A stretch of 64,000 bases of DNA from Verrucomicrobiaceae bacterium (GTDB lineage Bacteria; Verrucomicrobiota; Verrucomicrobiia; Verrucomicrobiales; Verrucomicrobiaceae), in the NCBI GenBank assembly GCA_947458455.1, contig CANGYJ010000004.1:186001-250000 (forward strand), written 5' to 3'. Within the stretch, counting starts at the first letter, position 1. Each line of letters begins with the position of its first letter. This document shows, piece by piece, positions 1 through 11,739 of the stretch. The position numbers and the translations under genes are program-made. The notes beneath the pieces are model-generated. The model was given only the letters and a program-made list of their open reading frames with translations, ran no database searches and was not told the origin of the DNA.

Positions 1-336
1 CGAGTCGGCGGCACGATGGAAATGGCCGGAACCGACGAATCCATCACCCCGCGTCGCGTGCGTGGCATCACGCGGGCGTTTCCTGACTACTTCCCCGCTT
101 TCTCCGAAAGCGATTTCGCCAATGTGAAGCCCTGGAGCGGCCTAAGGCCCGTTTCTCCAGATGGCATGCCTTACCTCGGTCGCACGCAGCGCTGGAAGAA
201 CCTCACCGTGGCCACAGGCCACGCGATGACGGGCCTCAGTCTCGCTCCCGCGACGGGCAAAATTGTCGCCGAAGTGCTGAGTGGCGAGAAATCGCCTGTG
301 GCACCCGATTTGATGTCACCGGATCGTTTCGCATGA
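1..336 (+). CDS. FAD-dependent oxidoreductase, DadA/DAO family (C-terminal end, 5' truncated by window)
   Basis: Only the last 111 residues are in the window; the reading frame is open from base 1. The visible part matches the C-terminal end of D-amino-acid dehydrogenase-like (DAO fold) flavoenzymes: W-S-G-L-R-P followed by PDGMPYLG, then NLTVATGH and a LAPATGKIVAE segment, which in this family closes the FAD site. Such enzymes oxidise D-amino acids or related amines. The substrate cannot be deduced from this fragment. The stop codon overlaps the start of the next gene by four bases (ATGA), so the two are probably co-transcribed. Confidence 0.85.
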   Translation, partial: RVGGTMEMAGTDESITPRRVRGITRAFPDYFPAFSESDFANVKPWSGLRPVSPDGMPYLGRTQRWKNLTVATGHAMTGLSLAPATGKIVAEVLSGEKSPVAPDLMSPDRFA

Positions 337-2072
337 AAATCGCCCCACTCCTCCTTCTTGCCTTTTCAACGGCGGCGCTCGCTTTGGACCGACCGAAGCT
401 GCAAATTCTCAACGCAGGAGACAAGGTCGTGGAGGTCTTTTGGTTGGCTCCTGATGGTAAGCGGGTGCCGAATGGCAAAATCGAGCCGGGTAAGGACAGC
501 ATCATCGGCACGACGTTGGGACACCGGTTTGTCATCGTGGATGATGGGAAAGAGACGGAAGTCGTGAGCCAGGTGCCGGTGCAGGCCTTTCGCCATGATC
601 CGAAGGCGAAGGATGGCGTGCCCGCGTTTTACACGCAGGTCGTGCGAGCACAGGGCTATCCGATCTGTGGTTCGGCGAAGGTGAGCCCGTATGCGTTGAA
701 GGAGGCGGCCTATCTGGCTGACCTGATGCTGGCAAAGCGGCCGGATGTGCGGGAGGCGATGATTGCCAGTGGATCGCGGCTTTGCATTCTGGCGCATGAT
801 GAATTCACCACCGAGCAGCCTGAGTGGGCGTGGCTGGAGAAGGTGCCGGTGCCGGGCTTCGAGAGCATGTCGATCAAAGACTACCGCGATGCCCGTGCTC
901 GTGGCATGGGCGGCAGCGCCACGGACCCTTTTTGCTCCTGCGCAGAGGAGAATCTGCTGGCTTATGAGGGCGACCCATATTCCACCGAGTGCATTTTCAT
1001 CCATGAGTTCGCCCACAACATCCATCTGCGTGGCTTATCGAATGTGGACGCCACCTTTGATCGACGTGTGAAGTCATCCTACGAAGCCGCGATGAAGGCC
1101 GGGCTGTGGAAAGGCAAATATGCCAGCGTGAACCATCACGAATACTTTGCTGAGGGCGTGCAGAGCTGGTTCGATAACAACCGTGAAGACGATCACGATC
1201 ACAACCAGGTGAACACACGCGCTGAGCTACTGGCGTATGATCCGGGGCTCGCCGCGCTTTGCCGCGAGGTCTTCGGAGACACCGAGCTGAAATACACGAA
1301 GCCAACAACACGGCTCACTGGCCATCTCACAGGCTACGATCCCGCCAAAGCGCCCAAGTTTACATGGCCTGAGCGGCTAGAGAAGGTCAAAGCCAGCATC
1401 CGCGCCGCTGCCGTGAAGCGCTCTGATGCCGCGACGAATGCGAAATCGCATGACGAGCGAATCATTGAAGGATGGAAGGTGCATGTGAGCACGAAGGTCG
1501 ATGCGGCGGCCTTTGCCAAGGCGCTACCGCTTCTCCAGGCGCAGCTTCAGGAGATCGTGCGTGTCGTTCCAGCGAAGGCAGTGGCTGAATTGCAGAAGGT
1601 GCCGCTGTGGTTCAATCCCGAGTATCCGAAGGTGCATCCACGAGCCGAGTATCACCCCGGTGCGGATTGGTTGCGCGAGAACGGCCGCGATCCCGCGATG
1701 GCAAAGGCGGTGGAGTTCACCAACGTTCGCATCTTTGAAGCTGAAACGCGCCGCATGCCGAACTTCGCCCTGCATGAACTGGCCCATGCCTATCACAATC
1801 GCACGGTGCGCATGAGCTTTGGCAATCTGGAGATCAAGAACGCCTACGAGAAGGCCAAGGCCAGCGGCAAGTATGAACGCGTCGAACGCAAGGACAGCGA
1901 AGGCCGCAGTCACATGGATCGCGCCTATGCGATGACGAACCCACAGGAATACTTCGCGGAGTGCTCAGAGGCCTTCTTCTCGCGGAATGATTTTTATCCG
2001 TTCACGCGAGAGGAACTGCAAACGCACGATCCTGAGATGTTTGCGCTGCTGGAGAAGCTCTGGGCGCATTGA
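333..2072 (+). CDS. Secreted protein with VHL-beta-like N-terminus and two HExxH metallopeptidase-like modules
   Basis: 579 residues. Residues 1-18 form a signal peptide. Residues 22-80 resemble a von Hippel-Lindau beta domain (FWLAPDGK, then a P-G turn, then GHRFVIVDD). Two zinc-site modules follow. The first has H224-E225-F-A-H228, with an E-Y-F-A-E segment at 270-274. The second has H481-E482-L-A-H485, with NPQEYFAE at 536-543. HExxH followed by a distal glutamate in an EYFAE context is what gluzincins of the ATLF/lethal-factor-like type show, so both modules may bind zinc. The second module is the more complete. It lies four bases into the upstream flavoenzyme gene. The fold assignments are by motif only; the substrate is unknown. 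Confidence 0.75.
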   Translation: MKIAPLLLLAFSTAALALDRPKLQILNAGDKVVEVFWLAPDGKRVPNGKIEPGKDSIIGTTLGHRFVIVDDGKETEVVSQVPVQAFRHDPKAKDGVPAFYTQVVRAQGYPICGSAKVSPYALKEAAYLADLMLAKRPDVREAMIASGSRLCILAHDEFTTEQPEWAWLEKVPVPGFESMSIKDYRDARARGMGGSATDPFCSCAEENLLAYEGDPYSTECIFIHEFAHNIHLRGLSNVDATFDRRVKSSYEAAMKAGLWKGKYASVNHHEYFAEGVQSWFDNNREDDHDHNQVNTRAELLAYDPGLAALCREVFGDTELKYTKPTTRLTGHLTGYDPAKAPKFTWPERLEKVKASIRAAAVKRSDAATNAKSHDERIIEGWKVHVSTKVDAAAFAKALPLLQAQLQEIVRVVPAKAVAELQKVPLWFNPEYPKVHPRAEYHPGADWLRENGRDPAMAKAVEFTNVRIFEAETRRMPNFALHELAHAYHNRTVRMSFGNLEIKNAYEKAKASGKYERVERKDSEGRSHMDRAYAMTNPQEYFAECSEAFFSRNDFYPFTREELQTHDPEMFALLEKLWAH

Positions 2073-2085
2073 ACTCCACGGCGAG

Positions 2086-2853
2086 TTATTTGCCGAAGAG
2101 CTTCTTCAGCTCGTTGACGCCTTGTTTGAGCTCCTGGGTATCGATTTTGATGTTTCCGCCTTTGAGGAGGTTTTCGACGGCACCACCCGCCCCGGCTTTG
2201 ACGGCTTCATCGGCGAGCCTGGAAAGAATGATGGCGGTGAGTTCAGCAGGCGTGAGGCCTTCGGGGCCGGTGCCGAGACCCGTGAGCTTGATCTCAGGCA
2301 GGGTGACGACGGCTTTGGCTCCGGGGAGAACGCCTGCGCTGGCATTGACTTTGGCGCTGCTGATGAGGACCTCATCGACTTGGAGCTTCATGTCCCGCTG
2401 CGGATTGGAGGGAGCGGGGGCCGTGCTGGCCGTTGGAGCCGCAGGCGCGATGGCATCGGCGGTGTTGCGTGCGTTCTTGGCGATCTGGCTGAGATTCGTG
2501 CCTCCGGGGCCGAGCTCGAGATGGATGTCTGGCTCGATGAGGCGGATGTGTTTGATGACGATGCGGTCCTCTTTGCTCGCGGCGCTATCAATGGCCACTT
2601 CGGTCTTACCGATGCGGAGGGTTTTGGGCGTAGAAAACCCGGCGGGCGTGCCGATTTCGAGTCCCTCAAGGCTGCCGGCGCCGGAGAAGACGGAGACGCT
2701 GGCTTTTTCCAGTTTCACCGGGACTCGCAGGGCCTCAGAGCCGGCTTTTTCAATGCCGATCTTCAGGAGGTCATCGATCTTCGAGTAGCCAAACCAAAGA
2801 AGTCCAAGGATGAGGACGGCGAGGACGATGAGGATGCGGATGAGCCATTTCAT
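2086..2853 (-). CDS. AsmA/DUF748-like membrane-anchored protein
   Basis: 255 residues. One N-terminal membrane helix (about residues 4-24, very rich in L, I and V) is followed by a periplasmic part with the repeating pattern of AsmA-like proteins: short beta segments such as VKLEKASVSVFSG, LEGLEIGTPAGF and IVIKHIRLIEPDIHLE. A Pro/Ala-rich stretch lies near residues 135-152. AsmA-like proteins are linked to lipid transport or outer-membrane assembly. This one is much shorter than canonical AsmA, so only a general envelope role is suggested. It converges on the metallopeptidase gene with 13 bases between stops, and lies downstream of the TauE/SafE gene on the same strand. Confidence 0.65.
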   Translation of the reverse strand: MKWLIRILIVLAVLILGLLWFGYSKIDDLLKIGIEKAGSEALRVPVKLEKASVSVFSGAGSLEGLEIGTPAGFSTPKTLRIGKTEVAIDSAASKEDRIVIKHIRLIEPDIHLELGPGGTNLSQIAKNARNTADAIAPAAPTASTAPAPSNPQRDMKLQVDEVLISSAKVNASAGVLPGAKAVVTLPEIKLTGLGTGPEGLTPAELTAIILSRLADEAVKAGAGGAVENLLKGGNIKIDTQELKQGVNELKKLFGK

Positions 2854-2929
2854 GGGTCGGCGAGTTTGGAAGAAGCCGCCGGAGGTGGCAAGAAAAGTCT
2901 GGGGGAAGAGCCGCGTGATTTTTCAAGGC

Positions 2930-3691
2930 TCACCCATTCGGGTAAAACTGCCGCCAGAACATCACCACGGAGATCACCAGTCCGATGGCGGTGATCATCT
3001 GGCGCACGCGGCGCGGCTCAATGCGCTGGGAAAAATGCGCTCCGAGGTAGTAGCCGATCAAAGCACCCGCCGTGAGGGCCAGCGCCTGCGGCCATTGCAC
3101 CATCCCCGCCGCGATGAACCACACGGCGGCCACCACATTGATGAGGCTGCCGAGCAGGTTTTTCAGCGCGTTCATCTCGTGGATGTGGGTCATGCCCATG
3201 AAGCCGAAGGAGGCCAGCATCAGGATGCCGATCCCTGCGCCAAAGAAGGCTCCGTAAATGGCCACGGGCAGTTGCAGTGCCAGCGAGAACCAGATCGTGC
3301 TCCGTTGGCTGGTGGCCCCCGGCTTCTTCAGGAAGCCCTGGAGGAAAAACAGCACCGTGGCGAACAGCACGAGAAAGGGCACCAGCTTTGAAAACTGGTC
3401 ATCACTCGTCTGCGTGAGCAGCCAACTGCCGAAGGCCGCGCCCGCCGTCCCCACCGGGATGAACCACGGCAACCATTGGCGCACGGCTTTCAAATGATGG
3501 CGGAAGCTCACGATGCTGCTCGACGTGCCGATCACGAGGCCCACGGTGCTCGTGGCATTCGCCGCCACCGGCGGCACGCCACACATCAGCAGCACCGGAA
3601 AGGTCAGCATTGTCCCGCCGCCCGCCACCGCATTCACCGCTCCCGCCGCGCATCCGGCGGCACTGAGGGCGAGGGCATCGAAAAAGGTCAT
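2930..3691 (-). CDS. TauE/SafE family sulfite/organosulfonate exporter-like permease
   Basis: 253 residues, the usual length for the family, with about eight hydrophobic segments. The N-terminal half carries the family signature GAVNAVAGGGTMLTFPVLL followed by PPVAANATSTVGL. The second half repeats a related pattern (GAFFGAGIGILMLASFGFMG, then NALKNLLGSLINVVAAVWF), the internal duplication typical of TauE/SafE. Members move sulfite, sulfoacetate or other small anions across the inner membrane; no neighbouring sulfur gene fixes the substrate here. The start at 3691 gives a protein beginning directly with the first membrane segment. The gene diverges from the MmcQ/YjbR gene. Confidence 0.88.
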   Translation of the reverse strand: MTFFDALALSAAGCAAGAVNAVAGGGTMLTFPVLLMCGVPPVAANATSTVGLVIGTSSSIVSFRHHLKAVRQWLPWFIPVGTAGAAFGSWLLTQTSDDQFSKLVPFLVLFATVLFFLQGFLKKPGATSQRSTIWFSLALQLPVAIYGAFFGAGIGILMLASFGFMGMTHIHEMNALKNLLGSLINVVAAVWFIAAGMVQWPQALALTAGALIGYYLGAHFSQRIEPRRVRQMITAIGLVISVVMFWRQFYPNG

Positions 3692-3753
3692 GGAGATGCT
3701 TGTTGACGCTTTCCGACCTTTTCGCCAGCGGAAGCTCGTTTTAGCCTCCCACC

Positions 3754-4128
3754 ATGGATCTCGCCGATGTCATCGACCTCTGCCTCAGCCTGCCCGGCGC
3801 TGAGGAAACGCAGCCCTTTGGACCCGAGGCGCTCGTGTACAAGGTCGGCCGCAAGCTCTTCGCCATCACCGTGCCCGAGGACCATCCTGCCCGCATCAAC
3901 CTCAAGTGCGATCCCGAGCGTTCCCTGGAGCTTCGCGATCAATACCAGGCCATCAAACCCGGCTGGCACATGAACAAGAAGCACTGGAACACCCTCGTCC
4001 TCGACGGCTCCGTGCCCCCGAAACTCATCCGCGAACTCGCCCAGCACAGCTACGACCTCGTCGTGGCCTCGCTGCCTGCCAAATCGCGGCCAAAAGGCCT
4101 TGTCGGCCCGCGCAAAGCCAAAAAATAG
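3754..4128 (+). CDS. MmcQ/YjbR family protein
   Basis: 124 residues, standard for this small CyaY-like fold. The sequence starts with a helix ([21 protein letters not shown]), followed by [19 protein letters not shown] and [12 protein letters not shown]. These are the recognisable conserved blocks of MmcQ/YjbR proteins, including the G-x-H-M-x-K-x-H-W core. The family is often called DNA-binding because of its fold, but its biochemical role is unsettled. The C-terminal tail is very basic (PRKAKK). The gene ends 53 bases before aconitase and may share its transcript. Confidence 0.85.
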   Translation: MDLADVIDLCLSLPGAEETQPFGPEALVYKVGRKLFAITVPEDHPARINLKCDPERSLELRDQYQAIKPGWHMNKKHWNTLVLDGSVPPKLIRELAQHSYDLVVASLPAKSRPKGLVGPRKAKK

Positions 4129-4181
4129 GTGTCAAACCTGCTCTCATGGCTAAATCTCCGCCTCCCTCGACTTCCCTCGCA

Positions 4182-6866
<2,685 letters not shown>

Positions 6867-6910
6867 GCCGTAGAACGATTTTTCCAACTCGTTCCTCCGA
6901 ACCTCTCATA

Positions 6911-6947
6911 AAACCCGGCAGACCGAAAGGCTGCCGGGTTTTTCTTT
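6911..6947 (+). terminator. Rho-independent terminator of acnA
   Basis: A perfect 11-bp inverted repeat (AAACCCGGCAG at 6911-6921 with CTGCCGGGTTT at 6931-6941) encloses a 9-base loop and runs into TTCTTT. It lies 45 bases after the acnA stop codon. The A-tract on the left side would also allow weaker termination from the opposite direction. Confidence 0.9.
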
Positions 6948-6984
6948 GCTTGGAATCATCCGATACGACGATCAAATTCGCACC

Positions 6985-7449
6985 ATGACCGCCTCCACCG
7001 TCTTCCCCATGATCCCCGCCGCGAGCAAGTCGCTGTGGTTCTTTGCCATCATCAGTCTCGTGCTCGTCGGTGCCCTCCTGCTGATGATCTGGCTCGCGCG
7101 GTCCATGCGGCATGCACAGTTCACCGTCTCCGAAGACGGTTTGCGGCTCCAAGGCGACCTCTACGGCCGACTGATCCCGCTCAAATCGCTCAAGCTCGAC
7201 GATGCGGTCGTCACCAACCTCAACACCGACAAGGATCACCAGCCCACAAGGCGCACGATGGGCACCGGCCTGCCCGGTTACGCTGCTGGCTGGTTCAACC
7301 TGCGCAACGGAGCGAAAGCCCTGCTTTACGTCACCGACCGAACACGCGTCGCACGCCTTCCCACGACGGAAGGTTACACGGTTATGCTCAGCGTGAATGA
7401 TCCTGCGGCAATGATTGCAGAACTGCGCCGCCTTGCCCCGCCATCGTGA
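6985..7449 (+). CDS. PH-domain-like membrane protein (bPH_5 type)
   Basis: 154 residues from the ATG at 6985. An upstream in-frame start at 6946 would begin inside the acnA terminator and is unlikely. A membrane helix lies at about residues 15-36 (FFAIISLVLVGALLLMIWLA). It is followed by a compact beta-rich domain: FTVSEDGLRLQGDLYGRLIPL, then GYAAGWFNLRNGAKALLYVTD, and a final helix NDPAAMIAELRRL. This is the layout of small bacterial PH-domain proteins, in which the domain follows one or two membrane helices. Its molecular role is not known. No partner gene is evident. Confidence 0.7.
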   Translation: MTASTVFPMIPAASKSLWFFAIISLVLVGALLLMIWLARSMRHAQFTVSEDGLRLQGDLYGRLIPLKSLKLDDAVVTNLNTDKDHQPTRRTMGTGLPGYAAGWFNLRNGAKALLYVTDRTRVARLPTTEGYTVMLSVNDPAAMIAELRRLAPPS

Positions 7450-7525
7450 TATCGAGCAGTGACAAACACATTTTCTGCTGGAGACCCTGTGCGTGATCCA
7501 GCATGATTCATTTTTGTCCTTCCCA

Positions 7526-8548
7526 ATGCCCCCCCACGATCTCCCCGACCTCGAAGAGCGCCTCTCACGCCCCACACCGGCGGTGATCGACCTCATGCGG
7601 CAGATTGCGGGCGATTTCATCGTGCTCGGCGCCGCAGGAAAGATGGGTCCCTCGCTCGCTCGCATGATCAAACGCGCCAGCGATGATGCAGGCACGTCGC
7701 GACGCGTCATCGCGGTATCGCGTTTCAGCTCGCCGGGTTCGCAGGAGGAATTCAAAGCGCATGGCATCGAAACCGTCGCGCGAGACCTGCTCGATGCGAA
7801 CGCGGTCTCCTATCTCCCCGCCGCCGCGAATGTCATTTACATGGCGGGCATGAAATTCGGGGCCACGGGCAATGAATCGCTCACCTGGGCCATGAACGCG
7901 TGGCTCCCCGGTCTTGTGTGTGAACGCTACAGCCGCAGCCGCATCGTCGCCTTCTCCACGGGCAATGTGTATGGTCTCACGCCCGTCGAAAACGGCGGCA
8001 GCCGCGAGGAAGACGCGCTGAATCCTGCGGGCGAATACGCCATGAGCTGCCTCGGCCGCGAGCGCCTCTTTGAGCACTTTAGCCGCGTGCGCGGCACCCC
8101 CGTCTCGCTCATCCGCCTGAACTACGCCTGCGATCTGCGCTACGGCGTGCTCGTCGATATCGCCCGCAAAGTGTGGGCCGAGGAGCCCGTCGATGTCACC
8201 ATGGGCCACTTCAACACCATCTGGCAGGGCGATGCGAATGCGCTCTCGATCCTCTCCCTCGCCCACGCCTCCTCCCCTGCCACCGCCTTCAACATCACCG
8301 GTATCCGTACCCTCTCCGTGCGGGAAACCGCCCTGCACTTCGGCGAACTCTTCGGCAAAACGCCACAGCTCACCGGCACTGAGGCCCAAGACGCCCTGCT
8401 GAGCAATGCCACCCGCTCCATCCTCTCCCTCGGCCCGCCCTTCGTGAGCGAAACCGACCTCATCGAGTGGACCGCCGACTGGATCCAACGCGGTGGTGAC
8501 TCTCTCGGCAAACCCACTCACTTCGAGTCCCGCGATGGCCGCTTTTGA
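7526..8548 (+). CDS. NAD-dependent epimerase/dehydratase family protein (SDR, Rossmann fold)
   Basis: 340 residues from ATG 7526. A GTG at 7493 would add 11 residues with no family match. The N-terminal nucleotide-binding motif is FIVLGAAGKMGPSLA (G-x-x-G-x-x-G type). The central part has VVAFSTGNVYG and later GEYAMSCLGRE, where the usual extended-SDR Y-x-x-x-K becomes Y-A-M-S-C. The catalytic lysine is therefore not in its usual place. The substrate-binding half carries FNTIWQGDANA and FNITGIRTLSVRE, as in nucleotide-sugar epimerases. It overlaps the downstream DapA-family gene by 14 bases, so both products probably act in one sugar-acid or amino-sugar pathway. Confidence 0.8.
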   Translation: MPPHDLPDLEERLSRPTPAVIDLMRQIAGDFIVLGAAGKMGPSLARMIKRASDDAGTSRRVIAVSRFSSPGSQEEFKAHGIETVARDLLDANAVSYLPAAANVIYMAGMKFGATGNESLTWAMNAWLPGLVCERYSRSRIVAFSTGNVYGLTPVENGGSREEDALNPAGEYAMSCLGRERLFEHFSRVRGTPVSLIRLNYACDLRYGVLVDIARKVWAEEPVDVTMGHFNTIWQGDANALSILSLAHASSPATAFNITGIRTLSVRETALHFGELFGKTPQLTGTEAQDALLSNATRSILSLGPPFVSETDLIEWTADWIQRGGDSLGKPTHFESRDGRF

Positions 8549-9566
8549 TGTCCGCGCCGCACTGCATCGCGGCCTTGTCATTCCCGCCTGCCCGCTGGCA
8601 CTGAACGCCTCGCGCAAACTCGACGAGCGCCGTCAGCGTGCCCTGCTGCGCTACTACCACGCCGCCGGAGCAGGTGGCATCGCGGTTGGCGTGCATACGA
8701 CGCAGTTCGCCATTCGTGATCCGAAGCATGCGTTGTTCGAGCCGGTGCTCACTTTGGCTGCCGAGGAATTTAAAAACGATCCGCGACGCCTCGTGCGCAT
8801 CGGCGGCGTATGCGGACTCACGCCTCAGGCCATTCGCGAGGCCACCCTGCTCCGCGATCTCGGTTACGATGCCGCGTTGCTCAGCCTCGCCGCCCTCCAA
8901 TCGGCCACCGAGGACGAAATGGTCGCTCACTGCCGCCAGATCGCCGAAATCATCCCCATCATCGGTTTTTACCTCCAGCCTGCCGTGGGTGGAAAAGTGC
9001 TCCCGCGCTCGTTTTGGCAAAAATTCGCCGAAATCGAAAACGTCGTCGCCATCAAGATCGCGCCCTTCAACCGCTACCAGACGCTCGATGTCATCCACGC
9101 CGTCGCCGAGGCCGGACGCGACGACATCGCGCTCTACACCGGCAACGACGACACCATCGTGCTCGATCTCCTCACGCCGCATCGCATCCGCGTGAATGGC
9201 CGCATCGTCGAAAAACGCATCGTCGGCGGTTTGCTCGGTCATTGGTCCGTGTGGACGCGAAAAGCTGTCGAACTCCTCGATACCTGCCGCAGCGGCCACG
9301 TGACGCCCGATCTGCTCGCCCGCGCCATCGAGGTCACCGACAGCAACGCCGCCTTCTTCGATGCCGCGAACGCGTTTCGCGGCTGCATCGCCGGCCTCCA
9401 CGAAATCCTCCGCCGCCAGGGCCTCCTCGAAGGCCTCTGGTGCCTCGACAAGCAAGAAACGCTCAGCCCCGGCCAAATGGCGGAGATTGATCGCGTCTGC
9501 GCCGCGTATCCTCATCTCAGCGACGACGCCTTTGTCGCCGAGCACCTCGACACATGGCTGCGGTGA
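8535..9566 (+). CDS. Dihydrodipicolinate synthase (DapA) family aldolase/lyase
   Basis: 343 residues. The TIM-barrel DapA/NanA pattern is visible: PACPLALNASRKLDE near the N-terminus, AGAGGIAVGVHTTQF where DapA has G-T-T-G-E, VCGLTPQAIREA, and NVVAIKIAPFNRYQTLD, whose lysine is in the Schiff-base position. The usual active-site Y-N-x-P is replaced by IGFYLQPAVGG. That keeps the tyrosine-proline context but is divergent. It may be a 2-keto-acid aldolase or dehydratase rather than true DapA. The start at 8535 lies inside the end of the epimerase gene (14-base overlap), pointing to translational coupling. Confidence 0.82.
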   Translation: MAAFDVRAALHRGLVIPACPLALNASRKLDERRQRALLRYYHAAGAGGIAVGVHTTQFAIRDPKHALFEPVLTLAAEEFKNDPRRLVRIGGVCGLTPQAIREATLLRDLGYDAALLSLAALQSATEDEMVAHCRQIAEIIPIIGFYLQPAVGGKVLPRSFWQKFAEIENVVAIKIAPFNRYQTLDVIHAVAEAGRDDIALYTGNDDTIVLDLLTPHRIRVNGRIVEKRIVGGLLGHWSVWTRKAVELLDTCRSGHVTPDLLARAIEVTDSNAAFFDAANAFRGCIAGLHEILRRQGLLEGLWCLDKQETLSPGQMAEIDRVCAAYPHLSDDAFVAEHLDTWLR

Positions 9567-9609
9567 TCGGGTATTGATCCGTTTCAGCCTGCGGCTTACA
9601 GGAGCGAGA

Positions 9610-11730
9610 ATGAAAACCCTTCCCGCATGCTTGGCGCTATCGGTCATCCAGACCGTGGCATCGGCTGTGTCTCCTCCTGTGATCCCTGCCCCCGTCGCCC
9701 AACAACGTCCGCACTCTTTCACCCATCACGGCATCACTCTCGATGATCCGTGGCACTGGCTGCGTGATCCGAAGTATCCCAAGGTCACCGACAAGAAGGT
9801 GCTCGGCTACTTGAAGGAAGAAAACCGCTACTTCGAGGCCCACATGGCGGCGCAGCAGCCGCTGGTCCAAAAGCTCTTCGAGGAGATGAAAGACCGCCTT
9901 GAAGAGGACGACAGCAGCGTGCCGCAAAAAGATGGCCACTGGATCTACTGGTCCACCTACACGAAGGGCTCGCAGTATCGGCGTCACTATCGGAAGCCCG
10001 CAGCGGGCGGCGCGGACCAGCTCATTCTCGATCAAAACGAACTCGCCAAGGGCAAGGATTACTTTCAACTCCATGCCCTCGTCATCAGCCCGAACGGCCA
10101 GTTCATGGCCTACGCCTACGACGACGATGGCTCGGAGCGCTTCGAGGTTCATGTGCGTGATCTCACCACGGGCAAAGACCTGCCAGATGTCATTGCAGGC
10201 ACGCTTTCCAGCCTCGTTTGGACCTCCGACAATGCCGGACTCGTCTTTGGCTATGCCAATGACAACTGGCGCACGGACAACATCCACTACCACCGCCTCG
10301 GCGACGACGTGAAGAAGGCAAAGCTACTCTACAAAGAGCCGGACGTGGGCTTCATTTGCGATGTGGACCTCAGCGTGCAGGAGGACTGGATCATCCTCGG
10401 CACGGGCGATCAGGTGACGAGCGAGGTGCGCCTCATCCCCGCTGCGAATCCACTCGCGGAGCCCATCCTCATCAGTCCGCGCAAGGTGGGCCGCGAATAC
10501 GATGTCGATGTGCGTGATGGCCTGCTCTACATCCACACCAACGACGAGCATGTAAACTTTCGCATCGCCACCGCGTCGCTGGAGAAGCCCGGCGAATGGA
10601 AAACGCTCATCGCAGGCTCGGATCGGCATTACCTGACCGACATCGGGCTCTTCAAAGACTTCTTCGTCACCGAAGGACGCATCGACGGCCTCGACCAGAT
10701 CGAGATCCGCCACTACGACGAGCCTTTGAAGCCGGAGCCCATTGTTTTCCCCGAACCGAGCTACACCGCGCAGCTTGGTCCGAATCCCGACTACGCCACG
10801 TCGAAGCTACGCATCGACTACGAGTCCATGGTCACACCTGCGACGGATTACGACTACCACATCGCGGAAAAGCGCCTGGAGACGCTGAAGGTGCAGCAGA
10901 TCCCCAGCGGCTACGATGCCAGCCAGTATCAAACCGAGCGCCTCATGATCCAGGCCCGCGATGGTGCGCAGGTGCCCGTTTCGATCCTCACCAAGAAGGG
11001 TTTCAAAAAGGACGGCAGCCAGCTGCTGCACCTCTACGCCTACGGAGCCTACGGCATGGCCACGCCGCCTGATTTTTCCACGTCACGCCTCTCGCTCGTC
11101 GATCGCGGTTTCGCTTATGCCATCGCGCACATTCGCGGCGGCGATGACATGGGCTACCAGTGGTATCTCGACGGCAAGCTGCAAAAGCGCACGAACACGT
11201 TCCATGACTTCGTCGATGCCGCCCGCGGCCTCATCGAGCGCGGCTTTACATCCAAAGGCCGCATCACCGCCAGCGGCGGGAGCGCCGGGGGCGAGCTCAT
11301 GGGCGCGGTCGCCAATCAAGCACCGGAGCTTTTTGGAGCCATCGTGGCCCACGTGGCCTTTGTCGATGTGCTGAACACGATGCTCGATGAGGAACTGCCG
11401 CTCACCCCCGGCGAATGGCCCGAATGGGGCAATCCCATCACCGACAAGGCCGCGTTTGAATTTATCCGCAGCTACAGCCCCTACGACAACGTCACCGCCA
11501 AAGCCTATCCGCCAATGCTTTTCACCGCCGGCTTGAACGATCCCCGCGTCACCTACTGGGAACCCGCCAAAATGGTCGCCAAACTGCGGGCACTGAAGAC
11601 CGACAAGAACCTGCTCCTCCTCAAAACGAACATGGGAGCCGGTCACGGTGGCAAATCCGGCCGCTACGAGCATCTCCACGAAAGCGCCGAGGAAATGGCC
11701 TTCATCATCTGGCAGATGAAGCAGGAGTAG
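9610..11730 (+). CDS. ptrB: Oligopeptidase B, S9 family serine peptidase, probably exported
   Basis: 706 residues. Residues 1-19 look like a signal peptide, and the mature part starts near PVAQQRPHSF. A beta-propeller domain (about 70-420) is followed by the alpha/beta-hydrolase domain. The catalytic triad is visible as S558 in GGSAGGELMG, D644 in NDPRVTYWEP and H679 in GAGHGGKSGR. The RGGDDMGYQWY segment and the E-rich region before it match oligopeptidase B, which cleaves short peptides after Arg or Lys. A GGAG sequence about six bases before ATG 9610 is one of the few Shine-Dalgarno-like sites here. Longer starts upstream lie over the DapA-family gene and are not credible. Confidence 0.93.
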   Translation: MKTLPACLALSVIQTVASAVSPPVIPAPVAQQRPHSFTHHGITLDDPWHWLRDPKYPKVTDKKVLGYLKEENRYFEAHMAAQQPLVQKLFEEMKDRLEEDDSSVPQKDGHWIYWSTYTKGSQYRRHYRKPAAGGADQLILDQNELAKGKDYFQLHALVISPNGQFMAYAYDDDGSERFEVHVRDLTTGKDLPDVIAGTLSSLVWTSDNAGLVFGYANDNWRTDNIHYHRLGDDVKKAKLLYKEPDVGFICDVDLSVQEDWIILGTGDQVTSEVRLIPAANPLAEPILISPRKVGREYDVDVRDGLLYIHTNDEHVNFRIATASLEKPGEWKTLIAGSDRHYLTDIGLFKDFFVTEGRIDGLDQIEIRHYDEPLKPEPIVFPEPSYTAQLGPNPDYATSKLRIDYESMVTPATDYDYHIAEKRLETLKVQQIPSGYDASQYQTERLMIQARDGAQVPVSILTKKGFKKDGSQLLHLYAYGAYGMATPPDFSTSRLSLVDRGFAYAIAHIRGGDDMGYQWYLDGKLQKRTNTFHDFVDAARGLIERGFTSKGRITASGGSAGGELMGAVANQAPELFGAIVAHVAFVDVLNTMLDEELPLTPGEWPEWGNPITDKAAFEFIRSYSPYDNVTAKAYPPMLFTAGLNDPRVTYWEPAKMVAKLRALKTDKNLLLLKTNMGAGHGGKSGRYEHLHESAEEMAFIIWQMKQE

Positions 11731-11739
11731 GACGAGGCC

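Noticed and set aside
3906..4181. N-terminal extension of aconitase
   Set aside because: The frame overlaps the MmcQ/YjbR gene and encodes Arg/Pro-rich sequence. AcnA proteins begin near MNTPQTF.
7493..7525. GTG start of the epimerase at 7493
   Set aside because: The extra 11 residues have no match and the ATG at 7526 directly precedes the expected N-terminal region.
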